From assembly GCA_031257115.1 (NCBI GenBank), contig JAIRPF010000075.1, forward strand, positions 42,080 through 106,079: a stretch of 64,000 nucleotides of DNA, given 5' to 3'. The position numbers and the translations under genes were made by a program. Position 1 is the first letter of the stretch. Each line of letters starts with the position of its first letter. The stretch comes from Accumulibacter sp. Its GTDB lineage: Bacteria; Pseudomonadota; Gammaproteobacteria; Burkholderiales; Rhodocyclaceae. The notes under the pieces are model-generated. The model did not search any database. It had not been told where the DNA came from and saw only the letters and a list, made by a program, of their open reading frames with translations. This document shows positions 55,262 through 64,000 of this stretch, one piece after another.

Positions 55262-56068
55262 TTAATTTGTCTTTCGACGCACCCGCCGTGGTTCGAAATC
55301 GTAGTCGATGGTCAGCGGCGCGTGGTCGGAAAAACGCTGGTTTTTGTAGACCGTCGCCGCGATGGCGGAAGCGGCCAGCGCGGGGGTGGCCAGTTGGTAG
55401 TCGAGCCGCCATCCGACGTTGTTGGCCCATGCCTGTCCGCGGTTGCTCCACCAGGTGTAGCTTTCTCCGGTGGCTTCCGGGTGCAGGCGGCGGTAGGCGT
55501 CGACCCAGCCGGCTTCGTCGAGGACGCGCCCGATCCAGGCGCGTTCCTCGGGCAGGAAGCCCGAATTTTTCTGATTCGACCGCCAGTTTTTCAGATCGAT
55601 TTCTTTCTGCGCGATGTTCCAGTCGGCGCAGATTACGACCTCGCGGCCGGATCGCGCCAGTTCGACGAGGCGCGGATGAAGCGTGTCGAGGAAGCGGAAT
55701 TTGGCGGCCTGGCGCTCCGGCGAGCTGGAACCCGACGGGACGTAGAGGGAAATCACCGAAAGATTGCCGAAATCGGCGCGCAGGTAGCGCCCGTCGGCGT
55801 CGAATTCGGCGTCGCCGATGCCCGCCGCGACGGCATCGGGTTCGCGCCGGCACCACAGGCCGACGCCGGCGTAGCCTTTTTTCGCGGCGCAATGATAATA
55901 GGCGTGAAACCCTTCAGGAATTCTCATTTCTGCCGATAAGTCAGATATTTGTGCCTTGAGTTCCTGAAGGCAGACGACATCGGCGCCCTGTTTGGCGGCC
56001 CAGGCGTAAAAACCCTTGTTCCAGGCCGAGCGGATGCCGTTGAGATTTGCTGTAATGATGCGTAACAT
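55262..56068 (-). CDS. xth: Exodeoxyribonuclease III
   Basis: 268 residues. An AP endonuclease/3' exonuclease of the EEP fold, for base-excision repair. Motifs in order: [27 protein letters not shown] (metal-binding Glu), [42 protein letters not shown] (catalytic Asp/Asn), [39 protein letters not shown] and [12 protein letters not shown] with the catalytic His. Divergent from pyrE with 33 bp between the starts, an order seen in many betaproteobacteria. Confidence 0.93.
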   Translation of the reverse strand: MLRIITANLNGIRSAWNKGFYAWAAKQGADVVCLQELKAQISDLSAEMRIPEGFHAYYHCAAKKGYAGVGLWCRREPDAVAAGIGDAEFDADGRYLRADFGNLSVISLYVPSGSSSPERQAAKFRFLDTLHPRLVELARSGREVVICADWNIAQKEIDLKNWRSNQKNSGFLPEERAWIGRVLDEAGWVDAYRRLHPEATGESYTWWSNRGQAWANNVGWRLDYQLATPALAASAIAATVYKNQRFSDHAPLTIDYDFEPRRVRRKTN

Positions 56069-56101
56069 ATTCGATGCAGACCGATGACTATGAAGGTGAC
56101 A

Positions 56102-56749
56102 ATGGATTTTCGCCAAGAATTCATCGAGTTCGCCCTGGCGCAGAACGTGCTGCGGTTCGGTGAATTCAAGACCAAGGCGGGGCGGCTTTCGCCCTACTTT
56201 TTCAACGCTGGCCTGTTCAACGACGGGGCGGCGCTCGATCGCCTCTCGCAATTCTACGCCAAGGCCATCCTGGCGAGCGGGATCGTCGCCGACGCGCTCT
56301 TCGGCCCGGCCTACAAGGGCATCCCGCTGGTTTCCGCGACCGCCGTGGCCCTGGCGCGCGCCGGCCGCAACCTGCCGTTCGCGTTCAACCGCAAGGAGGC
56401 CAAGGATCACGGCGAAGGCGGCAGCGTCGTCGGCGCGCCGCTCTCCGGGCGCGTCCTGATCGTCGACGACGTGATTTCCGCCGGCACCTCGGTACGCGAA
56501 TCGGTGGAGATCATCCGCGCCGCCGGGGCCGCGCCCTGCGGCGTCGTCATCGCCCTCGACCGCATGGAGCGCGGAACCGGCGAGTTGTCGGCCGTGCAGG
56601 AAGTGCGGCGGGATTACGGCCTTTCGGTCGCCGCCGTGGCCACGCTGGACGATCTGATGGCTTTCCTGGAACGGCGTCCCGATTTCGCGGATCACGAAGC
56701 GGCGGTGGCGCGTTACCGGCGAGAATACGGAGTTCCCCGTGCGCGCTGA
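56102..56749 (+). CDS. pyrE: Orotate phosphoribosyltransferase
   Basis: 215 residues from ATG 56102, with GAAGGTGA upstream; an in-frame ATG at 56084 is less likely. It forms OMP from orotate and PRPP in pyrimidine synthesis. [84 protein letters not shown] (catalytic loop and PRPP motif) are all present. The next gene starts inside its 3' end. Confidence 0.94.
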   Translation: MDFRQEFIEFALAQNVLRFGEFKTKAGRLSPYFFNAGLFNDGAALDRLSQFYAKAILASGIVADALFGPAYKGIPLVSATAVALARAGRNLPFAFNRKEAKDHGEGGSVVGAPLSGRVLIVDDVISAGTSVRESVEIIRAAGAAPCGVVIALDRMERGTGELSAVQEVRRDYGLSVAAVATLDDLMAFLERRPDFADHEAAVARYRREYGVPRAR

Positions 56750-57374
56750 ACCTTTCGTTTTCGCGGTGATCCTGACGCTCGCGGGATCGGCCGGCGCGGC
56801 TCCGGCGGATGGCGCGGGCGGCGGAAAATTCTATTGCTGCGCCGACCCCAGCGGCAAATACGTTTGCGGGGATACCTTGCCGCAAGCCTGCTACGGGCGC
56901 GGCTACCGCGAACTGGGCGCGAATGGGCGAACGATCCGCGAGATCGGCGCGCCGCTCACCGCCGAACAACGCGCCCGCAGGGCCGCCGAGGAAGAAGAGC
57001 GCCGTCAGGACGCGATATTGCGGAAAGAGCAGGAGCGCAAGGATCAAGTCTTGCTGGACACTTACGTCAGCCTGGAGGAAATCGAGACGCTGCGCAAGCG
57101 CGCGCTCGACGAAGTGCGCCAGGCCATCGGCAACGCGGAGCAGCGGATCGACGAGATCAAGGCGCTGCGCAAGAAATTCGAGGACGAGGCCGAGTTCTAC
57201 ACGACGAAGCCCATGCCGGCCGAAATCAAGAAGGGCCTGGCCGATACCGAATTCGAGATCAAGGCGCAGGAATCGATCATCGAAACCCGGCAGAAGGACA
57301 TCGAAACCCTGCAAACCAAATACGACGAGGATCGCAAGCGCTTTCTCGACTTGCAGCATCGCCGGGTGAAGTGA
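56739..57374 (+). CDS. Periplasmic coiled-coil protein with DUF4124-like N-terminus
   Basis: 211 residues from GTG 56739, overlapping the pyrE end by 11 bp. A signal peptide ([15 protein letters not shown]) is followed by [40 protein letters not shown], similar to the DUF4124 segment of betaproteobacterial envelope proteins (four Cys), and then charged helices (residues about 75-211) predicted to form a coiled coil. Function unknown. The GTG start gives a complete signal peptide, and no later in-frame start would. Confidence 0.75.
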   Translation: MRAEPFVFAVILTLAGSAGAAPADGAGGGKFYCCADPSGKYVCGDTLPQACYGRGYRELGANGRTIREIGAPLTAEQRARRAAEEEERRQDAILRKEQERKDQVLLDTYVSLEEIETLRKRALDEVRQAIGNAEQRIDEIKALRKKFEDEAEFYTTKPMPAEIKKGLADTEFEIKAQESIIETRQKDIETLQTKYDEDRKRFLDLQHRRVK

Positions 57375-57384
57375 AAAACGGCCG

Positions 57385-57437
57385 GGCGGAACGCCGGGGG
57401 CCGATGGTTTCCGCCCATCGGGGCTTCGCGTTCCGCC
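57385..57437. terminator. Long stem-loop between convergent genes
   Basis: Outer arms GGCGGAACGC / GCGTTCCGCC (57385-57394, 57428-57437) enclose an inner stem CCGATGG / CCATCGG (57401-57407, 57415-57421). It lies between the coiled-coil gene and the end of gatB, so it may stop transcription from both sides, though no T run follows. Confidence 0.5.
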
Positions 57438-57458
57438 GTCGTTCGCTCAACCGGCCGC

Positions 57459-58925
57459 TCAGCCGGCGTTTCCCTGGGCCAGTTTCTCGCGCAGCCGCGC
57501 GTTGACCTGTTGCGGATTGGCCTTGCCCTTGGCCGCTTTCATCGCCTGCCCGACCAGCGCGTTGAACGCTTTTTCCTTGCCCGCCCGGAATTCGGCGACC
57601 ATCGCCGGGTTGGCCGCCAGCACCTGATCGAGCAGCGCCTCGATGGCGCCGGTGTCGGTAATCTGCCTGAGTCCCTGCTTCTCGATGATTTCGTCGGCGG
57701 ACTGGCCTTCCCCGTTCCACAGCGCGTCGAACACCTTCTTGGCGATGCTGTTGGAAATGGCGCCGTCGGCGATGCGCGCCACCAAGCCGCCGAGCTGGGC
57801 CGCCGAGACCGGCGATCCGGCAATCTCCACGCCCTCCTTGTTGAGCTTCGCCGCGAGGTCCACCATGACCCAGTTGGCGCAATACTTTGCCGCGCCCGCT
57901 CCGGCCGCCGAAATGACGGCTTCGAAATAGCCGGCCACTTCCGGCGAAGCGGTCAGCGTCGCCGCGTCGTAGGCCGACAGACCGAATTCGTCCATGAAGC
58001 GCCGCTTCCGGGCCGCCGGCAATTCGGGCATCGCCGCGCGCGCCCGCTCGATCCACTCGCGGTCGATCATCAACGGCAGCAGGTCAGGATCAGGGAAATA
58101 GCGGTAGTCCTGCGCGTCCTCCTTGGTGCGCATCGCACGCGTTTCGCAGGTCACGGGGTCGAACAGCACGGTCGCCTGTTCGATGCGCCCGCCGTCTTCG
58201 AGCGTTTCGATCTGCCACCGCGCCTCATAATCGATGGCCTGTTGCAGGAAGCGGAAAGAGTTGAGATTCTTGATCTCGCGCCGGGTGCCGAGTTCCTTTT
58301 GCCCGGCGGGCCGCACCGAAACGTTCGCGTCGCAGCGGAAGGAGCCTTCCTGCATGTTGCCGTCGCTGATGCCGATCCAGCGCACCAGGGCGTGCAGCGC
58401 CCTGGCGTAGGCAACCGCCTCGGCGGACGAACGCATGTCCGGCTCGGTGACGATTTCGAGGAGCGGCGTGCCCGCGCGGTTGAGGTCGATGCCCGACTTG
58501 CCGTGAAAATCCTCGTGCAGCGATTTTCCGGCGTCTTCTTCGAGATGGGCGCGCGTCAGCCGGATCGTCTTTTCCGCCGCGTCCTCGCCCTGGCCGGTCG
58601 AAATCGTCAACTGGCCGCCAACGACCACCGGCAGTTCGTATTGGCTAATCTGGTAGCCCTTGGGGAGATCGGGATAGAAATAATTCTTGCGCGCGAACAC
58701 CGATTTCGGCGCCACCTGCCCGTCGACCGCCAGCCCGAAGCGAATCGCGCACTCGACGGCGGCGCGATTCAAAACCGGCAAAACGCCGGGCAACGCCAGA
58801 TCCACCGCGTTGGCCTGCGCGTTCGGCTCGGCGCCAAAAGCCGTCGAACTGCCGGAGAAAATCTTCGAACGCGTCAGGAGATGGATGTGCGTCTCGAGGC
58901 CGATAACGATTTCCCACTGTTTCAT
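57459..58925 (-). CDS. gatB: Asp-tRNA(Asn)/Glu-tRNA(Gln) amidotransferase subunit B
   Basis: 488 residues. GatB phosphorylates the mischarged Glu-/Asp-tRNA so that GatA-derived ammonia can amidate it. The N-terminal catalytic part ([92 protein letters not shown]) and the C-terminal tail domain with [10 protein letters not shown] are complete. In relatives gatC-gatA-gatB are adjacent; here a methylase and an endonuclease gene separate gatA from gatB, with 33 bp before the gatB start. Confidence 0.95.
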   Translation of the reverse strand: MKQWEIVIGLETHIHLLTRSKIFSGSSTAFGAEPNAQANAVDLALPGVLPVLNRAAVECAIRFGLAVDGQVAPKSVFARKNYFYPDLPKGYQISQYELPVVVGGQLTISTGQGEDAAEKTIRLTRAHLEEDAGKSLHEDFHGKSGIDLNRAGTPLLEIVTEPDMRSSAEAVAYARALHALVRWIGISDGNMQEGSFRCDANVSVRPAGQKELGTRREIKNLNSFRFLQQAIDYEARWQIETLEDGGRIEQATVLFDPVTCETRAMRTKEDAQDYRYFPDPDLLPLMIDREWIERARAAMPELPAARKRRFMDEFGLSAYDAATLTASPEVAGYFEAVISAAGAGAAKYCANWVMVDLAAKLNKEGVEIAGSPVSAAQLGGLVARIADGAISNSIAKKVFDALWNGEGQSADEIIEKQGLRQITDTGAIEALLDQVLAANPAMVAEFRAGKEKAFNALVGQAMKAAKGKANPQQVNARLREKLAQGNAG

Positions 58926-58958
58926 GCGAGTGCTCTCGGATTTCAGTCAATTTTCAGA

Positions 58959-60083
58959 TTAGTTTTCAGGGCATTCAGCCGCCTGCCTCAATGCGAGGAA
59001 AGCTTCTTTCAAGGCTGGACGCACTGCCGAATCGGGTTCGGACAACAGGAGTTCCTGATAGGCGTTCAAATAATCCATGCGCAAGCGGTGGAAAAAATGC
59101 AAAAAGTGGCGCAAAAACCCCAAACAATCCAGCACCGCGATTTCTACGCCTTCCGTTTTTTCATAAACCGTGGCCGCATATTCACAGACTTGCGGTGAAA
59201 TTTCATCGGTCGTAACGAACAGATAATTGTCGATTCCATGCGGCATTCTGGCAATTTTCACAAGGGCGGCATCCACGTCATCCTGCGTGACACGTCTCAT
59301 TTTCATTTCGTAAACGGTCACGACAGCGTCATCATCCGCAAGACAGATTTCAATGTCGCCCAAAGCGCCCGTTTGTCTGTCGGCGGCATTATGGGATTGT
59401 AACGGCAGGATTGTTTCGGCCAGACGGCTTCCCGCTGCCTGGTACGCGGCAGCCACGACCAACACGGGCAAACGGCTGCTATTGTTGCAGGCCAGATGCT
59501 GGCGAACCAGGTTCACGATGGCTTCGGATGACAGTGCCAGCGATCCCGACTGTTGGCGCAGTGAAACCAATAGAGAATCCATACGCGCCCGGCGTTCGTC
59601 ACGCATCATCAACAACTGACGCAGGACCTCGGCCAACATCACTTCTCCGCTGATGCGCCGCTCGGCCACATCGTCCAGCAATTCCAGTGTTTTCTGGTAC
59701 AGATCGCGGGGACGGCCGATCAACTCGCGGCCAATGACCAAAGGTTGGTCGATGTTTCGTAGCGTGGGTGTAAGAAAAGCAGTCGTCAGATTGACGGGCA
59801 GTTGATGTTGATGGATAAAGGGGGTCAGATAACGCTCATCATAGGTTCTGCCGGAAAACGAATCTTCGCTGCCGATTTCCGTATAGGGCTTGCGTGGATC
59901 CACCCGCGGCCTATCCAGTTTTCCCAGCAAACAAGCCATGAGCAGTCGCACGCCTGCGCGATTGCTTGCGCAGTGGCATACATATTCCAGTCGCGCAAGT
60001 ATTTCTGGATGAGGAACCAATGGTGTTGCCTTGGCGTTATGGGCGCTGGCGAATGCGGACGCGAGAATTTGTTCGGGCGTCAT
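58959..60083 (-). CDS. Restriction endonuclease, SacI family
   Basis: 374 residues from ATG 60083, which overlaps the methylase stop (ATGA). Strong family-like stretches are LLMACLLGKLDRPRVDPRKPYTEIGSEDSFSGRTYDERY, LPVNLTTAFLTPTLRNIDQPL, HLACNNSSRLPVLVVAAAYQAAG and NAADRQTGALGDIEICLADDDAVVTVYEMKMRRVT. The last contains a likely PD-(D/E)XK centre (Asp243, Glu259-x-Lys261). The family prototype R.SacI cuts GAGCTC; the specificity here is unknown. It is the effector of the pair inserted between gatA and gatB. Base composition is lower in GC than gatA/gatB. Confidence 0.82.
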   Translation of the reverse strand: MTPEQILASAFASAHNAKATPLVPHPEILARLEYVCHCASNRAGVRLLMACLLGKLDRPRVDPRKPYTEIGSEDSFSGRTYDERYLTPFIHQHQLPVNLTTAFLTPTLRNIDQPLVIGRELIGRPRDLYQKTLELLDDVAERRISGEVMLAEVLRQLLMMRDERRARMDSLLVSLRQQSGSLALSSEAIVNLVRQHLACNNSSRLPVLVVAAAYQAAGSRLAETILPLQSHNAADRQTGALGDIEICLADDDAVVTVYEMKMRRVTQDDVDAALVKIARMPHGIDNYLFVTTDEISPQVCEYAATVYEKTEGVEIAVLDCLGFLRHFLHFFHRLRMDYLNAYQELLLSEPDSAVRPALKEAFLALRQAAECPEN

Positions 60084-61045
60084 TGGAACATGTCCTTCTG
60101 CACGAGCGGCGCATAATTCGTCCACAGCACCTCTCGCCGCGTATCCTTGGTGGAATGAATGGTTTTTTCCGGGCCCAAGGTTTTGAACCAGTGTTGTTCC
60201 GGAAACAGTTCCGCCATCAGGGGATGTTCATAACCAGAAACGGCTACCTTGCCTCGACAGGCATTGGCCGCACGGGCGAATGTCCTATGTTCGCCTTCAT
60301 CCATCTCGAAGCCGTAGGCTTTGCTATCGCCGCGCGTGGCGTGCAAATAGGGCGGGTCGCAATAAAACAGGGTTTGTGGACTATCGTAGACTTGCAAAAT
60401 ATCTTGCGCCGGACGGTTTTCGATTTGCACACGCAACAACCGTTCCGCGATGGCATCCAGCGCCCCTACTCCACCCAACCAGCGTGACACGACACCGGAC
60501 ATGCCAGCGCGGCTGGTGTCCTTGCAATTGGCCCAGCGCCCCAGTGAAGCCGTTTGCGCGAGACCGGTACGGGTCTGGCGGGCGCGCACATAAAATCGGC
60601 GAGCGCGTTCCACGTCTGAAACATCCCGCCCGTCGCTGTAAATGGCCAAGTGATACTCTTCGCGGGAAAACGGAGTAAGGCCGATGGCGCGAATCAGGTC
60701 TTCCGGTGTATCGCGCAAGGTGCGGAAAAAGTTGACTACCTCGCCGTCGATGTCGTTGTACGTTTCCACATTGGACGGTGGACGGTTGAGCAGCACGGCG
60801 GCGGAACCGGCAAAGGGCTCGCAATAGTGATGACAATCCGGCAGCAGTGGCAACAACCAATCCAGATGAGAGAACTTGCCGCCGTACCAGCCGAAAGCAA
60901 TGGCGCGTTTCCCGCGCGGCTTGCGGCCAAACGCCGCCGTTGGGAAAAATTCCGTTGCATCGTCTACATATACCGACGAAACTTGTTTACCCTGGCGCTT
61001 TACCGGAAGCGGCGCGGGAACGTCAAGGGCGGATACCCCTTGCAT
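60080..61045 (-). CDS. Dam-like DNA adenine (N6/N4) methyltransferase
   Basis: 321 residues. Motif order is that of alpha-type amino-methylases: GWYGGK (52-57), cofactor motif EPFAGSAAV (76-84), YNDIDGEVVNFFR (96-108), a target region of about 110 residues, and the catalytic DPPY in FYCDPPYLHATR (230-233). It protects sites cut by the adjacent SacI-family enzyme; the exact base modified (N6A or N4C) cannot be told. Its ATG (61045-61043) shares a base with the gatA stop (TGATG), so translation is probably reinitiated from gatA. Confidence 0.88.
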   Translation of the reverse strand: MQGVSALDVPAPLPVKRQGKQVSSVYVDDATEFFPTAAFGRKPRGKRAIAFGWYGGKFSHLDWLLPLLPDCHHYCEPFAGSAAVLLNRPPSNVETYNDIDGEVVNFFRTLRDTPEDLIRAIGLTPFSREEYHLAIYSDGRDVSDVERARRFYVRARQTRTGLAQTASLGRWANCKDTSRAGMSGVVSRWLGGVGALDAIAERLLRVQIENRPAQDILQVYDSPQTLFYCDPPYLHATRGDSKAYGFEMDEGEHRTFARAANACRGKVAVSGYEHPLMAELFPEQHWFKTLGPEKTIHSTKDTRREVLWTNYAPLVQKDMFQ

Positions 61046-62505
61046 CACAATCCTTCGGGCATTCGCCGATGCCACTCCGTCGCCCGCTGATACCGGTGCG
61101 CCGCGTTGAGCAGGCGGGCTTCGCTGAAATAGTTGCCGATCAGTTGCAGGCCGGCCGGCAGGCCTTCGGAAAATCCGGCGGGGATCGCCATCGCCGGCAG
61201 GCCGGCGAGGTTGACGGCGATCGTGTAGATGTCCGAAAGGTACATTTGCACCGGGTCGGAGATTTTTTCGCCGATCCTGAACGCCGTCGTCGGGCTGGTC
61301 GGCCCCATGATGATGTCGCATTGCCGGAACGCTTCGGCGAAGTCATCGGCGATCAGCCGCCGGATGCGCTGCGCCTGTAGGTAATAGGCGTCGTAATAGC
61401 CGTGCGAAAGCACGTAGGTGCCCATCAGGATGCGCCTTTTTACCTCGTCGCCGAAGCCCTGCGCGCGAGTTTTCATGTACATGTCGACGAGATCGTCATA
61501 CTCCGGCGCGCGGTGGCCGTAACGCACGCCGTCGTAGCGCGAGAGGTTGGAACTCGCTTCCGCCGGGGCGATCACGTAATACGCCGGGATCGCCAGCTTC
61601 ATGCGCGGCAGGCCGACCTCGACGGTTTCCGCGCCAAGCCGGCGGTATTGGGCGAGCGCGTCCTCGATGCAGCGCATCACGCCGCTGTCGCAACCTTCGC
61701 CGCCTTTACCGAAAAATTCCCTCGGCAGGCCGATCTTCAGGCCGTCCAAGGGTTTTTCGAGATCGCGCGCGTAGTTCTCGGACGGCCGGTCGAGGCTCGT
61801 CGAGTCGCGCGCGTCGAAACCCGCCATGACGTTCAAGAGCAGGGCGCAATCCTCGGCCGAGCGCGCCATCGGCCCGCCCTGGTCGAGCGACGAGGCGTAG
61901 GCGATCATGCCGTAGCGCGAGACGACGCCGTAGGTCGGCTTGATCCCCGTCAGGCCGCACATGGACGCGGGTTGGCGGATCGAGCCGCCGGTATCCGTGC
62001 CGGTCGCCGCGGGCGCGAGCCGGGCGGCGACGGCCGCCGCCGATCCGCCCGATGAGCCGCCGGGGACGCGCCCGATGTCCCAGGGATTGCGCACCGGGCC
62101 GAAATGCGAGGTCTCGGAGGAAGATCCCATGGCGAACTCGTCCATGTTGGTCTTGCCGAGGATGACCGCGCCGGCGGCGTTGCACCGTTCGATCACCGTG
62201 GCGTCGTAGGGGCTGATGAAATTGCCGAGCATTTTCGAGCCGCAGGTGGTCCGCCAGCCCACGGCGCAGAAAATATCCTTGTGCGCCAGCGGAATGCCGG
62301 TCAGCGGCCCGGCTTCGCCCGCCGCGCGCCGCGCGTCGGCGGCCTCGGCCTGCGCCAGGGATTTTTCCCGGTCGACGGTGATGAAGGCGTTGATTCGCGG
62401 ATCGATTCTTTCGATGCGGTCCAGATAAAGCCGGGTCAGTTCGACCGACGAGATTTCTCCGAACGCCAGGGCTTGCGAGAGTTGTCCGAGTGTTTTGTCG
62501 AGCAT
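61045..62505 (-). CDS. gatA: Asp-tRNA(Asn)/Glu-tRNA(Gln) amidotransferase subunit A
   Basis: 486 residues. GatA is the glutaminase subunit. The amidase triad is in place: Lys76 (PLAHKDIF), cis-Ser151 ([14 protein letters not shown]) and nucleophile Ser175 ([13 protein letters not shown]). [20 protein letters not shown] and [26 protein letters not shown] are also typical. It lies downstream of gatC. Its stop codon overlaps the start of an inserted methylase gene instead of leading to gatB. Confidence 0.95.
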   Translation of the reverse strand: MLDKTLGQLSQALAFGEISSVELTRLYLDRIERIDPRINAFITVDREKSLAQAEAADARRAAGEAGPLTGIPLAHKDIFCAVGWRTTCGSKMLGNFISPYDATVIERCNAAGAVILGKTNMDEFAMGSSSETSHFGPVRNPWDIGRVPGGSSGGSAAAVAARLAPAATGTDTGGSIRQPASMCGLTGIKPTYGVVSRYGMIAYASSLDQGGPMARSAEDCALLLNVMAGFDARDSTSLDRPSENYARDLEKPLDGLKIGLPREFFGKGGEGCDSGVMRCIEDALAQYRRLGAETVEVGLPRMKLAIPAYYVIAPAEASSNLSRYDGVRYGHRAPEYDDLVDMYMKTRAQGFGDEVKRRILMGTYVLSHGYYDAYYLQAQRIRRLIADDFAEAFRQCDIIMGPTSPTTAFRIGEKISDPVQMYLSDIYTIAVNLAGLPAMAIPAGFSEGLPAGLQLIGNYFSEARLLNAAHRYQRATEWHRRMPEGL

Positions 62506-62558
62506 TGTCCGTTGATGGCCGCGGCGCGAAAAATGTCACGCCCGCGGCCTCCTTGTCG

Positions 62559-62846
62559 TCATTCGATCACTTTCGGCACCAGGTAGAGGCCGGCCTGCGT
62601 TTCTGGCGCGACGGCCTGGTAGGCTTCCCGCCGGTTCGTTTCGGCGACCCTGTCCTCGCGCAGGCGCTGGGCCAGATCCTGCGCGTGCGCCATGGGTTCG
62701 ACGCCGCGCGTGTCGGCGGCCTGCATCTCCCCGATCAGGGAGAATATTCCGTTCATCTGGCCGAGCGTGGTTTCCGCCTCGGCGTCGCTGATTTCGATAC
62801 GGGCGAGCCGGGCGATTTGCCGGACTTGTTCCAGGGTGAGCGGCAT
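62559..62846 (-). CDS. gatC: Asp-tRNA(Asn)/Glu-tRNA(Gln) amidotransferase subunit C
   Basis: 95 residues, normal GatC length. [65 protein letters not shown] is the family pattern; GatC wraps and stabilises GatA-GatB. It is the first gene of the operon and divergent from mreB, with 100 bp between the starts. Confidence 0.94.
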   Translation of the reverse strand: MPLTLEQVRQIARLARIEISDAEAETTLGQMNGIFSLIGEMQAADTRGVEPMAHAQDLAQRLREDRVAETNRREAYQAVAPETQAGLYLVPKVIE

Positions 62847-62898
62847 GGTCGGTAAATCAACAGGATGTAAAACCGGGAAGTCTTATAAGGTATCATAA

Positions 62899-63990
<1,092 letters not shown>

Positions 63991-64000
63991 ACGGGTATTT

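Overview
The window looks like a chromosomal segment of a GC-rich betaproteobacterium, probably Rhodocyclales-like. I infer this from gene order: a PP0621-family gene then pilS-pilR-ampD, a gatC/mreB divergent pair, a large 1554-residue NAD-glutamate dehydrogenase beside a LysR gene, and ispD-ispF. No rRNA, tRNA or CRISPR array was recognised. The species cannot be named from the sequence alone.

Layout. 1-3.8 kb: the end of an ABC-2 permease gene, then a decayed region with a multiply frameshifted gene, an unknown 341-residue protein and a nuclease gene broken by a stop codon. 3.8-6.4 kb: an AT-richer, phage-like island. It holds a CI/Cro-type divergent switch with two palindromic operators, an unusual HTH fusion, a HARE-HTH/PD-(D/E)XK nuclease coupled to a secreted protein, and a stump of a phage DNA methylase cut off by a dispersed repeat. 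6.9-25.4 kb: housekeeping genes (coaX-birA, a pfkB kinase, comM, ubiK, an MFS gene, hslR, ftsY, rsgA, an M48 protease gene, orn, ispDF, PP0621, pilSR, ampD). 25.8-34.4 kb: a histone H1-like protein, a LysR/GDH pair and a sodium:solute symporter. 35-41 kb: a 2003-residue autotransporter. 41.7-49.5 kb: a MacAB-type exporter operon split by a Vsr/C5-methylase/Eco29kI-like restriction cassette. 49.6-52.4 kb: accessory genes (pilin-SH3 remnant, zinc-ribbon membrane protein, DUF1643, XRE regulator). 52.6-57.4 kb: pta, xth, pyrE. 57.4-64 kb: gatCAB, split by a second restriction-modification pair (N6A/N4C methylase and SacI-family endonuclease), then mreB.

Two themes stand out. First, two unrelated restriction-modification cassettes each sit inside an operon whose flanking genes encode partner subunits (MacB-type ATPase/permease and GatA/GatB), with short overlaps that would let the cassette use the host transcript. 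Second, most intergenic gaps are built from a few families of short palindromic repeats. One roughly 170-bp, four-hairpin family flanks ftsY on both sides and shows a compensatory base-pair change between its copies.
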